64,000 bases of DNA, taken from contig CAIWCC010000206.1 in the NCBI GenBank assembly GCA_903911085.1, forward strand, positions 1 to 64,000, given 5' to 3'. The translations under genes and the position numbers were made by a program. Position 1 is the stretch's first letter, and the number at the start of each line of letters is the position of its first letter. The notes under the pieces are model-generated. The model was given only the letters and a program-made list of their open reading frames with translations. It searched no databases and had not been told where the DNA came from. Source of the stretch: an uncultured Bacteroidales bacterium (lineage in GTDB: Bacteria; Bacteroidota; Bacteroidia; Bacteroidales; Paludibacteraceae). Below, piece after piece: positions 1-9,097 of the stretch.

Positions 1-808
1 AATCTTAAATCTCTGTTTTTGAGAGCTATAAACGTTTAATCTATATAAACTCTAATGCAAAAATTACGCATGAAAAGATTTTAAATACTCTTGCTCAGTT
101 TGTCCAGGCGTTGGTATAAATTCTGCTTTTTCCCACCTCGCTGGAGCAGTCTGTGAACTGTGCCAATACATAGGTTGAAATATAATTCTGTTTTTTTTTG
201 AAAATAGTTATCTCACAGGTTGCTGACCTGCGACAGCATTAGTGAGTTACCGTTATTGGTTTGTAGTAATGTGGTAATTAACAGACCTAACAGGTTTTAG
301 ATGAAGCGTCTTTTTTTTGTAGCTATCGGAATCGTTGGGTGGAAAGGAAAACTACTGATGTTCAGATAAATAAATAGGTTAACAGAAGTGAGTTGAATTT
401 AATTTGAACCCCGTTAGTTGGGCTGTAAAAAATTCGCAATTGATAGAAAAATATCTTCGTTCCATTTTTATTGTTGAAACTATTCTAATTCAAAAACAAA
501 ATCAAAAAATTGAACGCGGATTTACACTGATTAAGCGGATAAGACGGATTTTCCTATTTAAGACGGATTTAAAATTGACTTTGTTAATTGATTTTAAGAG
601 AAAAATCAAAAATGCTTGCATTTTTTCTTATCTGTTTTTAATACCCTAAATCGTCGTAAATCAGCGTTCTATTAATTTGTCTCTTTTGGGGACGAAGTTT
701 TTAAAGATATATAGTTAATTTTTACACCCCACCCGTTAGCAAATTTAATAAAAATAGAATATTAGAAAGCAGAATGGATATAATGAATTGGAATAAATAA
801 ATTAATGC
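1..808. other. Intergenic flank with repeat remnants
   Basis: No convincing gene is seen in about 800 bases. Bases 1-34 resemble 3423-3456 (shared core TCTTAAATCT then GTTTTTGAGAGC). Bases 52-137 copy the 3' end of the glycosyltransferase gene at 2149-3084. The stretch around 520-560 has the Gln/Lys-rich low-complexity look common between Bacteroidota genes. A short open frame at 404-649 has no recognisable protein features and I do not call it. Confidence 0.6.
52..137 (-). pseudogene. Fragment of glycosyltransferase 3' end
   Basis: Read on the minus strand this segment encodes EKAEFIPTPGQTEQEYLKSF followed by a stop. It nearly duplicates the last 22 or so codons and the 3' flank of the intact gene at 2149-3084 (last residue Ala instead of Ser). 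Homology stops abruptly at about 137, so only the tail is present. It looks like a relic of a duplication or recombination whose other part lies outside the window. Confidence 0.75.
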
Positions 809-1831
809 ATGAAAAAAAATAAAAATGTACCCGCTCAAAACGATACGTTTAATGAGTTTCTGCTTTACACTACTGCAAGTGGGAAGGTGAAAGTAGAAAT
901 ATTTTTGCACAACGAAACTGTTTGGCTAACTCAGGAAAAAATTGCTACATTGTTTGGTGTTGACAGGACAGTAATCACTAAACATCTAAGTAATATATTT
1001 AAAACTAATGAGTTGTCCGAAGATTCAGTATGTGCAAAAATTGCACATACTGCTACTGATGGTAAAACATACCAAACAAAATATTACAATCTCGATGCGA
1101 TAATTTCAGTTGGTTACCGGGTAAATTCTACACAGGCTACTCATTTCCGAATTTGGGCAAGCAATATTCTGAAGGAATATATTATTAAAGGATTTACGAT
1201 GGACGATGAGCGACTTAAAAATCCAAATAATATTTTTGGAAAAGATTATTTCGATGAACAATTGGCACGTATTCGCGATATTAGAAGTAGCGAAAGGCGT
1301 TTTTACCAAAAAATTACTGATATCTATGCGCAATGTAGTGCCGATTATGATATAAATTCCATAGAAACGAAAGATTTTTTTGCAACAGTTCAGAATAAGC
1401 TGCATTGGGCTATAACGGGTCAAACAGCTGCTGAAATCATTTATTCGCGTGCTGATAACGCAAAGACAAATATGGGTTTAACTACTTGGAAAAATGGTCC
1501 AAAAGGTGCTATTCGGAAAACAGATGTAAGTATTGCTAAAAATTATCTAAACGAAAACGAGCTTGATGGTTTAAACAGAATAGTATCAATGTATCTTGAT
1601 TACGCTGAATTTCAAGCCAATAACGGAAAAATAATGTACATGAGAGATTGGGTTTCAAAACTCGATTCTTTTCTTCAATTCAATGAACAGGAGATTCTTA
1701 CTGACTTAGGAAAAGTGTCTGGTGAAATTGCGAAATCAGTTGCTGAAAATGAATATGAAGTTTTCCGCGTTCATCAAAATCAACTTTTCGAAAGTGATTT
1801 TGACAAGGAAATTAAAAAGCGTTTGTTCTGA
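809..1831 (+). CDS. RhuM family protein (virulence RhuM-like)
   Basis: 340 residues, ATG start. The N-terminal half has the RhuM-family signature: VWLTQEKIATLFGVDRTVI at about residues 39-57 (a helix-turn-helix-like segment), then DAIISVGYRVNS near 100 and FRIWAS near 112. The C-terminal half is helical with conserved aromatic and acidic residues. RhuM proteins are widespread in bacteria, often in accessory DNA beside restriction or Fic genes, and their biochemical role is unsettled; the family name comes from a Salmonella pathogenicity island gene. Here it stands alone with no partner, flanked by repeat-rich non-coding DNA, which suggests acquired DNA. Family assignment is confident, function unknown. 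Confidence 0.85.
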   Translation: MKKNKNVPAQNDTFNEFLLYTTASGKVKVEIFLHNETVWLTQEKIATLFGVDRTVITKHLSNIFKTNELSEDSVCAKIAHTATDGKTYQTKYYNLDAIISVGYRVNSTQATHFRIWASNILKEYIIKGFTMDDERLKNPNNIFGKDYFDEQLARIRDIRSSERRFYQKITDIYAQCSADYDINSIETKDFFATVQNKLHWAITGQTAAEIIYSRADNAKTNMGLTTWKNGPKGAIRKTDVSIAKNYLNENELDGLNRIVSMYLDYAEFQANNGKIMYMRDWVSKLDSFLQFNEQEILTDLGKVSGEIAKSVAENEYEVFRVHQNQLFESDFDKEIKKRLF

Positions 1832-2148
1832 TTTTTACTCCTTGCATAATTTTTGCTAGTGCAGATTTGTAATTACGTGCCATACATAATATAGGTATAA
1901 AGTGCTGTTTTATTAGAAGTAGTGGCTGTTTAGGTCACATAATCCCCTCGCTCGTGCCGATTTATAATAGGTTTGTTTCTCGCAAAAGAAATAAACAGTT
2001 TGCTTTTTCAAAACAAGTTACTTGATGTAGGTTTGCACCAGCATCTGAAACGTACTTTTGCGGATATACACAGAGTTGGTTAAAGCTTTGCTAGCTCAAT
2101 TGATTTGATTTCATGTGTAGAGTTGTTTGCATATTCATAATGCAAAAA
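1832..2148. other. Intergenic region, nothing clear
   Basis: 317 bases between the RhuM-like gene and the convergent glycosyltransferase gene. A TACTTTTG string at about 2051 resembles a -7 element, but it would read into the antisense strand of the neighbouring gene. No RNA gene, hairpin or ORF is supported. Confidence 0.4.
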
Positions 2149-3084
2149 TTACGAATGAAAAGACTTTAAATACTCTTGCTCAGTTTGTCCAGGCGTTGGT
2201 ATAAATTCTGCTTTTTCCAAACAATTCAAAGCTTGTAAATCCATTATTGTAGAATAACCCGAACGCACAATGATTTTTTTTGCACCTCTTAGGTATGCTG
2301 CTAATTCAGCACTTGATAAGTGCGATACAAGTGTAACATTTCCAATAGTGGTTTTTTGTATGGTGTTTTGAGGCTGCCCTTTAACTATCAAGGTTTTAGA
2401 TGCTTGGTTCTTATATTTGTCAATAAGATTTTTCTCAAACAACGTCCGTTGTGGTTCCACGCCCGATACAACCGCTACAGTTTCAAAATCAAAATTCGAA
2501 ATTTTGTTTCCTGTATTTTGAAATCGTGATAAAGTACCAATAAATTTTGCATTTTTCGGCAAAGGATATTTATGTGCCAAATCACCTGAGCTACCACCAT
2601 TTTTCTCTGTGTCGGGAATCCAACATTCATTATATTTATTTATAAATGTGCGATGAAGTAGCCATATTGCTGGTTCAAAAGCTTTTAGGTAGTAGGGCAT
2701 TTTTACCATTAATTGATGCGTGATATAAATTGAATGTGTGCTTTTATTCCACATCCCAAATCGGTTGTCGGAAATTACTTGGTCGAAATGTTCGGTTTTT
2801 AAGAGTTTTTTTAACCACAAATGTTCAATAATAATTCCAGATATGATTTTTGGAAAACAGCGAATCATTGACCATAACATCGATTTGTTTTTTGAATACT
2901 GAATAGGATAGGAGGGAAGTTCAATATATCGAAGGGTTGAAAATTCTTGACGCAGAAATTGCAAAGGAAAACCATCCGAAACTATTGTAAGTTCGTGATT
3001 TTCATTTATCAATTGTTGGATTATGGGTACACAGCGAGTGGCGTGACCTAGTCCCCAGTTTAGCGGACAAATAAGAATTTTCAT
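2149..3084 (-). CDS. Glycosyltransferase, GT-B type (GT28/MGT-like)
   Basis: 311 residues. The N-terminus MKILICPLNWGLGHATRCVP has the glycine-rich GLGHATR loop typical of MurG/MGT-like GT-B glycosyltransferases. The C-terminal domain carries the nucleotide-sugar site region with SHLSSAELAAYLRGAKKIIVRSGYSTIMDLQAL and ends in PTPGQTEQEYL. These enzymes move a sugar from a nucleotide or lipid donor to an acceptor; the substrate cannot be told from sequence. The protein ends soon after the GQTEQE motif and may be a little shorter than relatives, but a partial copy at 52-137 ends at the same place, so this end is probably native. Confidence 0.8.
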   Translation of the reverse strand: MKILICPLNWGLGHATRCVPIIQQLINENHELTIVSDGFPLQFLRQEFSTLRYIELPSYPIQYSKNKSMLWSMIRCFPKIISGIIIEHLWLKKLLKTEHFDQVISDNRFGMWNKSTHSIYITHQLMVKMPYYLKAFEPAIWLLHRTFINKYNECWIPDTEKNGGSSGDLAHKYPLPKNAKFIGTLSRFQNTGNKISNFDFETVAVVSGVEPQRTLFEKNLIDKYKNQASKTLIVKGQPQNTIQKTTIGNVTLVSHLSSAELAAYLRGAKKIIVRSGYSTIMDLQALNCLEKAEFIPTPGQTEQEYLKSFHS

Positions 3085-3584
3085 ATTTGATTAATGCGTA
3101 ATTATCCTCTTTTAGGTTTAATGCTGAAATTCTAATTATCAATAGTTCGTTATAAAAAATGTTTTTTTTGAACGCTAAGACGCTAAGTTGCAAAGCCGCA
3201 AAGAAAAACTGAAAGTTTTTGTCTTAGCGTTCTTTTTCTTGGTTGTGAATATCAGGTATTTAAAACTTAGCGGCTTTGCGTTTACTCTTTGTTTGAGTAA
3301 AGCCGCAATTAGTTAAATATTGATATTTAACTAATTATTAATCAATCAGATACGACATTTTATAACGACCCATTGAATTATTAGACTTTATATAAATTTG
3401 TATACTATGAAACTTAGTGTCTAATCTTAAATCTTTGTTTTTGAGAGCAATAAATATTATTCAATATAATATTTGTAGCTTATTAAGCTGCTGATAAATA
3501 ACGTTTTATTTCAGTTCTTAATTCTTGACTCTTGATTCTTAGCTCAAAAGTATTGAATTATATTTCCAGCTACTAATCACCCAA
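3085..3584. other. Intergenic region with inverted repeats
   Basis: About 500 bases without a gene. An inverted repeat has arms GAACGCTAAGAC (3170-3181) and GTCTTAGCGTTC (3221-3232). Next to it are further pieces of the same words (cttagcggctttgcg, agtaaagccgc). This 'aacgctaagacgctaag' style of repeat is familiar from many Bacteroidota intergenic regions. A second repeat at 3423-3456 matches bases 1-34. Confidence 0.6.
3170..3232. repeat. Inverted repeat, 12-bp arms
   Basis: Arms GAACGCTAAGAC and GTCTTAGCGTTC are perfectly complementary across a 39-base centre. It lies upstream of the glycosyltransferase (minus) and downstream of the radical SAM gene (minus), so it might end transcription of the latter, but no strong T-run marks it as a terminator. 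More likely a dispersed palindromic repeat. Confidence 0.6.
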
Positions 3585-4355
3585 TTACCCAGCAACCGAA
3601 ACAATAAATCCATGATTACGTGCTTTTTCAGCAATTTGATTCAATTCTTCAGTAGTCACTTTTTCCAGATTATCGGCAGGCACTTCACGGTCGAGCGAAT
3701 AAATCATTACCTGTTGTGGCCTAATTTCTTTCAATGCATTAATCCAAGCAGCTACCTCTAAATCAGTTGTGTTGTCGAATTTTTCACCCTCAAAATCGCC
3801 ACGAATAAACATTGTTTGAATGATTAATCGACCTTCAAATTTTTTGAGATTTTCGATAAACCATTCTACTTTGGATGTTTTTCCAGTTGGTCTATCTATC
3901 AGTTGCATGGTGTTTTCAATGGCTGAATCAAATTTCAGAATATTATTGTCAATTTTGTTCAAGGCACTGAAAACTTGTGGTTTGTGTATTTGAGTTGAGT
4001 TCGACAATACGCTTACTTTAGCAGTTAGGCAATATTTATTGCGCAAAGTTATTGTATCATCAATAATACCTTCAAAATCGGCATGAAGCGTTGGTTCACC
4101 ATTTCCCGAAAAAGTAATTACATCAGGAATTTGTCCAGCGGCCACCATTTGTTGCAATTTTAATTCGAGCGATTCGCGCACTTGAGTGCGGGTTGGAATT
4201 GGCGATTCGCGCATAGTGGTGTTAAATCCACATTCGCAGTAAATGCAGTTGAATGTACATATTTTTGCATCGATAGGCAATAAGTTTACTCCTAACGAGA
4301 GTCCTAACCTGCGACTACGTATTGGTCCGAAAATTATTTGATCGAAAAGTATCAT
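3585..4355 (-). CDS. Radical SAM protein (COG0731-like)
   Basis: 256 residues from the ATG at 4355; a longer reading from 4385 would need TTG and adds ten residues not typical of the family. It opens MILFDQIIFGPIRSRRLG, then the [4Fe-4S] cluster motif C33-x3-C37-x2-C40 (CTFNCIYC) that binds S-adenosylmethionine. SGNGEPTLH at about 99-107 is the GGE-like SAM-binding motif. This matches the radical SAM family related to wyosine synthesis enzymes that is widespread in bacteria with unknown substrate. It lies 80 bases downstream of dnaG on the same strand and may be cotranscribed. Confidence 0.85.
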   Translation of the reverse strand: MILFDQIIFGPIRSRRLGLSLGVNLLPIDAKICTFNCIYCECGFNTTMRESPIPTRTQVRESLELKLQQMVAAGQIPDVITFSGNGEPTLHADFEGIIDDTITLRNKYCLTAKVSVLSNSTQIHKPQVFSALNKIDNNILKFDSAIENTMQLIDRPTGKTSKVEWFIENLKKFEGRLIIQTMFIRGDFEGEKFDNTTDLEVAAWINALKEIRPQQVMIYSLDREVPADNLEKVTTEELNQIAEKARNHGFIVSVAG

Positions 4356-4435
4356 GCTGATATTGAGTTGAAAACTCTTTCGCAAAGAGTTTAGGATGAA
4401 TTTGATTGCTTAAAGTGTGAGAAAAAAAATAATTC

Positions 4436-6388
4436 TTACAATTTGATAATTACTCTGTCGCCAAGTGTTTTAGAAAGTTGTTTCTTTGCTATTTCTAACT
4501 GACTCATTTCGCGCATTAGCTCATCCACAAGTTTGTGGTTTTTATTTTCGTTGGCAATTTTCATGTCATTGAGTTTCTTTTTGATAAGCGTCAACATAAG
4601 GCTGTTTTTGAATTCAAAAACAACTCGCGGAACCAAGTCAATAAATCTATCAGCGTCTTCTTCTACTTTTTTTATTTTGGAATGAATTTTACTCAATGTG
4701 TATTTCTCCGATAGCAAATCGGCAGTAAGTTGACTAATTGCTATATTTGAGTGATGGAGAAAAAATCGTTCGGCAGTAAAGTTTTTTTGTAGTGAATTGT
4801 TTTTATACTCTTCTAAAATAAGTTCATGCAGTGTGTTTTCAAATACAATATTATCTTGTTCTAGCTCAGCTAATATATAATCGCCCACAGTTACTGCATG
4901 TTGATTTTCAGCATCGGCATAATAGAATAATTTCTCACCAAACTTAACCAATACTTGCAAAATATTCCGTTCTTCATTATCGAATTTGGAAACGCTAACA
5001 GATTGACTAACAAAATCATCCATGTCCTCAAAATTTGGAATGTCATGATTGTCATTTTGCTTGCGGCTAGCATTTTTTTCTTGTTCGTTGTTTTTTAGTT
5101 TATTTATTTCGTAGTAAAGCATTGCTTCTTCTACGTTCAATAATGAGCTACATTCCTTAATATATTCGCCTCTAATTGCAGTATTGGGGATAATGGCAAT
5201 ACTTTTAACGATGTCGATAACCAAGCCAGCACGTTTCACAGGGTCATTGCCCGCATCTGCCAAAAGCAGATTGGTTTTAAACCGAATAAAGTCGGCAGAA
5301 TTTTTATTTACATAGTCGATAAAATCAGAAGCATTGTGTTTTCGGGCAAACGAATCGGGATCATCCCCGTCGGGGAGAAGCAAAACTTTGATGTTCAATC
5401 CCTCTTCCAATAATAAGTCGATACCACGAATGGATGCTTTGATACCAGCTGCATCGCCATCGTAAATCACAGTTACGTTTTCGGTAAAGCGGTGGATAAG
5501 ACGTATTTGACCTGGTGTGAGTGATGTTCCGGATGATGAAACTACGTTTTCTATTCCACTTTGGTGCATCGAAATTACATCGGTATATCCTTCTACTAAA
5601 TAGCATCTGTCTTGCTTTACAACGGATTGTTTGGCAAAATAGATACCATATAGTTCGTTGCTTTTGTGGTAAATTTCCGATTCTGGCGAGTTGACGTACT
5701 TAGCTGTTTTATCGTCTTTTTTTAAAATTCGACCACCGAAAGCCACCACTTTACCCGAAAGCGAATGTACAGGAAACATTACTCTGCCCCTAAAACGGTC
5801 GGCCATGTAATTGTTATCTCCTTCAAAAGTGAGTCCTGTTTTGACAAGAAATTCTTTGTTGTAACCCGCTTTGAGAGCAGCTTGGGTAAATGCATCGCGT
5901 TGGTCGAGACTGTAACCTAGTTGGAATTTCTGAACAATGTCGTCTCTAAATCCGCGTTCGCGAAAGTAACTTAACCCAATTGATTTTCCATCAATATGAT
6001 TGTGGAGTGTATGACTAAAATGTTTTTGTGCAAATTCATTTACCAAAAACATACTTTCTCTATCGTTGCGAACAGCTTTTTCTTCGGCGCTCAGTTCACG
6101 CTCTTGAACCTCAATATTGTACTTTTTAGCTAGAAATTTAAGTGCTTCATAATAAGATATTTGCTCATGACCCATTATGAAATGTACTGCGTTTCCACCT
6201 TTCCCGCAACCGAAACATTTGAAAATTCCTTTGCCGGGTGACACTATAAATGAAGGTGTTTTTTCACCATGAAACGGACAAAGACCAAGCAAGTTCACTC
6301 CGCGCTTTTTAAGAGTAACATAATCCGATACCACATCTTGTATTTGTGCGGCATCGGTAATTCTATCTATGGTTGCTTGATCAATCAT
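4436..6388 (-). CDS. dnaG: DNA primase
   Basis: 650 residues, a normal DnaG length. The N-terminal zinc-binding domain has C37, H40, C58 and C61 (CPFH, then CFGC). The RNA polymerase/TOPRIM core follows, with EGYTD at 266-270 and YDGDAAG at 309-315 holding the acidic residues that bind catalytic metal. The poorly conserved C-terminal third is the helicase-binding region. It makes RNA primers at the replication fork. A TAnnTTTG string (TAGTTTTG, 6425-6418) about 30 bases upstream of the ATG may be its -7 element. Confidence 0.97.
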   Translation of the reverse strand: MIDQATIDRITDAAQIQDVVSDYVTLKKRGVNLLGLCPFHGEKTPSFIVSPGKGIFKCFGCGKGGNAVHFIMGHEQISYYEALKFLAKKYNIEVQERELSAEEKAVRNDRESMFLVNEFAQKHFSHTLHNHIDGKSIGLSYFRERGFRDDIVQKFQLGYSLDQRDAFTQAALKAGYNKEFLVKTGLTFEGDNNYMADRFRGRVMFPVHSLSGKVVAFGGRILKKDDKTAKYVNSPESEIYHKSNELYGIYFAKQSVVKQDRCYLVEGYTDVISMHQSGIENVVSSSGTSLTPGQIRLIHRFTENVTVIYDGDAAGIKASIRGIDLLLEEGLNIKVLLLPDGDDPDSFARKHNASDFIDYVNKNSADFIRFKTNLLLADAGNDPVKRAGLVIDIVKSIAIIPNTAIRGEYIKECSSLLNVEEAMLYYEINKLKNNEQEKNASRKQNDNHDIPNFEDMDDFVSQSVSVSKFDNEERNILQVLVKFGEKLFYYADAENQHAVTVGDYILAELEQDNIVFENTLHELILEEYKNNSLQKNFTAERFFLHHSNIAISQLTADLLSEKYTLSKIHSKIKKVEEDADRFIDLVPRVVFEFKNSLMLTLIKKKLNDMKIANENKNHKLVDELMREMSQLEIAKKQLSKTLGDRVIIKL

Positions 6389-6546
6389 GTTGATTTTTGT
6401 GTGAGAAAATCGGGATGCAAAACTACTTATTTTATTCTACAAAAACGGTTAAACAAAAGTTGTTTTTTCCTATTTGTTTTCTAAATAATTGCAAATGATT
6501 TTTTTTGTAGAAAGTAGATAAATGAAATTGTGTGAAAATCCCTATT

Positions 6547-6831
6547 CTAAAGCATAAAAATGCTAGCAATAAAATACGGCATAGCTGCTGTAAGTAAGCC
6601 AGTTGCAAATTTAAAACTTTCAGTTTTATAAAACACAAACACAAATCCTAAATTTGGCATCACCGAAAGTAATAAAATTTTTCCCAGCAAAAAACTCGGA
6701 TATAATTGCTTAATTGTTTCAAAAAAAGGAGTGTCGATAGGATAAAACTGATTAAGAAATACCCACATAAACCCAATGGGAATCAATAAACCAGGTATAA
6801 ATCCATATAAGAAATGGTTAAAACGTTGCAT
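6547..6831 (-). CDS. Small membrane protein, unknown function
   Basis: 94 residues with three likely membrane segments: about 7-28 (FLYGFIPGLLIPIGFMWVFL), 46-67 and 74-93. The type of protein (short, GFIPGLLIP near the N-terminus) is seen near primase in other Bacteroidota, but no function is known to me. The reading frame has normal codon use and an ATG start. It lies upstream of dnaG on the same strand with a 158-base gap. Confidence 0.6.
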   Translation of the reverse strand: MQRFNHFLYGFIPGLLIPIGFMWVFLNQFYPIDTPFFETIKQLYPSFLLGKILLLSVMPNLGFVFVFYKTESFKFATGLLTAAMPYFIASIFML

Positions 6832-6910
6832 AAAGATAATTTATGATATTTTATAAAAGAAAAGTTGTAATAGATAGAACCTTTTTGGGTTTTACGCTAT
6901 TAGTATTTGG

Positions 6911-7137
6911 ACTGACCTCGTCCAATGAGCCGAAAAATGGAGTGAAGTAGGCGTAGAAAACTTTTATGTTTGAGTGCCGACGTATTCCGTCGGTGCGAGT
7001 TTAAAAGTTTTCAGCCTACGAACGACTGATTTTTCGAGCGAAGTGGGCGGAGTCTTGACTTTTTTTGCTTACTTTTTTGCGTCAAGGCAAAAAAGTGAGT
7101 GGGGTGCGGGGCTAGCCCCGACGAAAACGGTACATTA
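6911..7137 (+). repeat. Dispersed hairpin element, copy 1
   Basis: Starts ACTGACCTCGTCC and ends at TACATTA. It contains a long imperfect hairpin with stem words GAAAACTTTT/AAAAGTTTTC, CCGACG/CGTCGG and GTAGGC/GCCTAC. A downstream module follows: GCTTACTTTTTTGC paired with GCAAAAAAGTGAG, then the palindrome GGGGCTAGCCCC. The same element recurs at 62752-62978 and, inverted and rearranged, at 60371-60698. It fills the gap between surE and the small membrane protein gene. Confidence 0.85.
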
Positions 7138-7165
7138 AATTGCTCCAATTATTTAATTGTGTATT

Positions 7166-7924
7166 TTAAAAATTCCAACTCTTTATTCTATCAATTTCTT
7201 GATAGGCTGTTAGGTCAATTTTAGTAGGTACCACCGATACAAAGTTATTCAAAATAGCCCATTCGTCTGTATCTTCCTCATTAGGTTCATGGTTTTCAAA
7301 ATAACCAGTCAGCCAAAAATAATCTCGTTTTTGTGGGTCAGTTCGCTTCTCAAATTCCTTTACCCATCGTCCGTCGCATTGGCGCGATACTCGAATTCCT
7401 GCTATTGGACCTACAGGCGCATTTACATTTAAGCAAGTTCCGTGTGTTAATCCATTTTTCAAAACCAAGCGGGTAATATTTAAAATAATCGGTTCAAAGA
7501 AACTAAAGTCAATATTTGCCGAATGACTGCAAACCGAAAAACCGATAGAAGCAATACCGTTTTCGCATCCTTCGAGCACTGCACCCATTGTGCCAGAGTA
7601 AATTACGTTGATGGCACTATTCGAACCATGATTTATCCCCGAAACAATTATATCTGGTCGTCTGTCCACAACTTCATTCAAAGCCAATTTCACACAGTCA
7701 GTTGGGGTGCCCGTACAAGAACAACGCAAAAGTCCTGGACGTTCTTCAATTTTTGTAAATCTGATAGGGTGTGTTACCGTAAGTGCATTCGACTGAGCTG
7801 AGCGTGGACCATCGGGCGCCATCACTATTACATCGCCTATTTGACACATTAAGCGAGTTAATACTGCTATCCCTTGTGCATTAGCGCCATCATCGTTGGT
7901 AATTAATATCAATGGTTTTACCAT
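7166..7924 (-). CDS. surE: 5'/3'-nucleotidase SurE
   Basis: 252 residues, the usual SurE length. The N-terminus ILITNDDG carries metal-binding D11 and D12; S42 (GPRSAQS) and N98 (SGINHGSN) complete the metal and phosphate site. SurE is a cytoplasmic phosphatase acting on nucleoside 5'- and 3'-monophosphates. The gene stands alone on the minus strand between a hairpin repeat and a non-coding gap below gldF. Confidence 0.96.
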   Translation of the reverse strand: MVKPLILITNDDGANAQGIAVLTRLMCQIGDVIVMAPDGPRSAQSNALTVTHPIRFTKIEERPGLLRCSCTGTPTDCVKLALNEVVDRRPDIIVSGINHGSNSAINVIYSGTMGAVLEGCENGIASIGFSVCSHSANIDFSFFEPIILNITRLVLKNGLTHGTCLNVNAPVGPIAGIRVSRQCDGRWVKEFEKRTDPQKRDYFWLTGYFENHEPNEEDTDEWAILNNFVSVVPTKIDLTAYQEIDRIKSWNF

Positions 7925-8245
7925 AATTTTATAATTTCGTATATTGATTTTTTTTCTTTAGGAATCTTATATTTAACAGTTTGTGCCTCGTCTTTCTAAT
8001 TGGTGAATATATTTGTTTATTTATTATTAATTATAAGTCATTATATCAGTCAATTACATTGCACTAAAATCTAAATTTTGCAGCCTTAATTTGCGATAAC
8101 TTGTGTAATTTGCGTTCAAAACTGTAAGCAAGCTAAATATTATTATCATTTTGATTTATCGGAATAATAATCCGTTTTTAATTCGCGTTCCAATTCTTTG
8201 CTGGTTCTCGTTTTTATAGTTAAGGTAGTGAGTCTATTAGCAATT
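7925..8245. other. Intergenic gap below gldF
   Basis: 321 AT-rich bases between gldF and surE. In many Bacteroidota gldG directly follows gldF; no gldG-like reading frame is present here. I see no RNA gene or strong hairpin. Confidence 0.5.
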
Positions 8246-8968
8246 CTATTTTTTAATTTTCCAAATAGTTGCTGTCAGAAATGATGCACTCAATACAATG
8301 AAATACAGTACATCACGTGAATCAATAACCCCACGACTCATAGAATTATAATGTGAATGAATTCCCAATGATTCGAATGCCTGAATGAATTGACTTGAGT
8401 TTACAATACTAGCCAATAAATCGAAACCGTAATAAAAAAAGAAGCTTAGTACCACTGCTATAATAAATGAAATGATTTGATTTTGAGAAAGTGACGAACA
8501 AAAAGTACCAATAGCAACATATACAGCAGCTAAAAATATTAGTCCGATAAATGAACCCCAGAAAGCCCCCGAATCTACATTTCCAATAGGTTCAGCAAGT
8601 TGCGATACTGTAAAATAATCTAGTATCGTAGGGAGCAAAGCTATGCATACCAGAAGCCAGCCAGCAAAAAATTTACCTAACACTATTTGAAATTTACTAA
8701 GTGGTTTAGTGACTAATAATTCCCATGTTCCTGTTTGCTTTTCTTCGGCAAATAGCCTCATGGTAATGGCGGGACAAAGGAATAAAAACAACCATGGTGC
8801 AAGATAAAAAAGCCCATCTACATTGGCATATCCAGCATCAATGATGTTATATTCGCCTGGAATTACCCATAAAAATAAACTTGTGAGGAACAAAAAAATA
8901 CCAATAACGATATATCCGGTGGCATTGCTGAAAAATGAACGTATTTCTTTCTTGAAAATCGAAAACAT
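8246..8968 (-). CDS. gldF: Gliding motility ABC transporter permease GldF
   Basis: 240 residues with six likely membrane segments. The N-terminus FKKEIRSFFSNATGYIVIGIFLFLTSLFLW and the later FAEEKQTGTWELLVTKPLS are the characteristic GldF/ABC-2 permease pieces. In flavobacteria GldA, GldF and GldG form an ABC transporter needed for gliding in some species; many non-gliding Bacteroidales also carry gldF and gldG. No gldG or gldA lies beside it. It is transcribed away from the PagL-like gene at 9098. Confidence 0.88.
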   Translation of the reverse strand: MFSIFKKEIRSFFSNATGYIVIGIFLFLTSLFLWVIPGEYNIIDAGYANVDGLFYLAPWLFLFLCPAITMRLFAEEKQTGTWELLVTKPLSKFQIVLGKFFAGWLLVCIALLPTILDYFTVSQLAEPIGNVDSGAFWGSFIGLIFLAAVYVAIGTFCSSLSQNQIISFIIAVVLSFFFYYGFDLLASIVNSSQFIQAFESLGIHSHYNSMSRGVIDSRDVLYFIVLSASFLTATIWKIKK

Positions 8969-9007
8969 TGAAATAAAATTTACAATTAAACAATTTCTAA
9001 TTTATAG

Positions 9008-9040
9008 TTTGCAATTTACTAGCAATTTTTACTATATTTG
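9008..9040 (+). promoter_or_regulatory. Bacteroidota promoter for 9098 gene
   Basis: TTTG (9008-9011), a 21-base spacer, then TATATTTG (9033-9040), matching the Bacteroidota sigma-ABfr consensus TTTG and TAnnTTTG. Transcription would start near 9047, giving a leader of about 50 bases before the ATG at 9098. Confidence 0.65.
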
Positions 9041-9097
9041 CGGTGTCAAAGGTAACCAAAATTATTGAATAGGAAAACAAAACTATCTCTATTAAAT

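Noticed and set aside
404-649. 81-codon open frame on the plus strand
   Set aside because: Lys/Ile-rich low-complexity translation of AT-rich intergenic DNA with no promoter or recognisable motif.
2031-2058. TTTG and TACTTTTG resembling a promoter on the plus strand
   Set aside because: Spacing is short (17) and it would read only into the antisense of the glycosyltransferase gene; no transcript is evident.
2149-3084. Glycosyltransferase gene truncated at its C-terminus
   Set aside because: The partial copy at 52-137 ends at the same stop, so this end is probably natural in this lineage.
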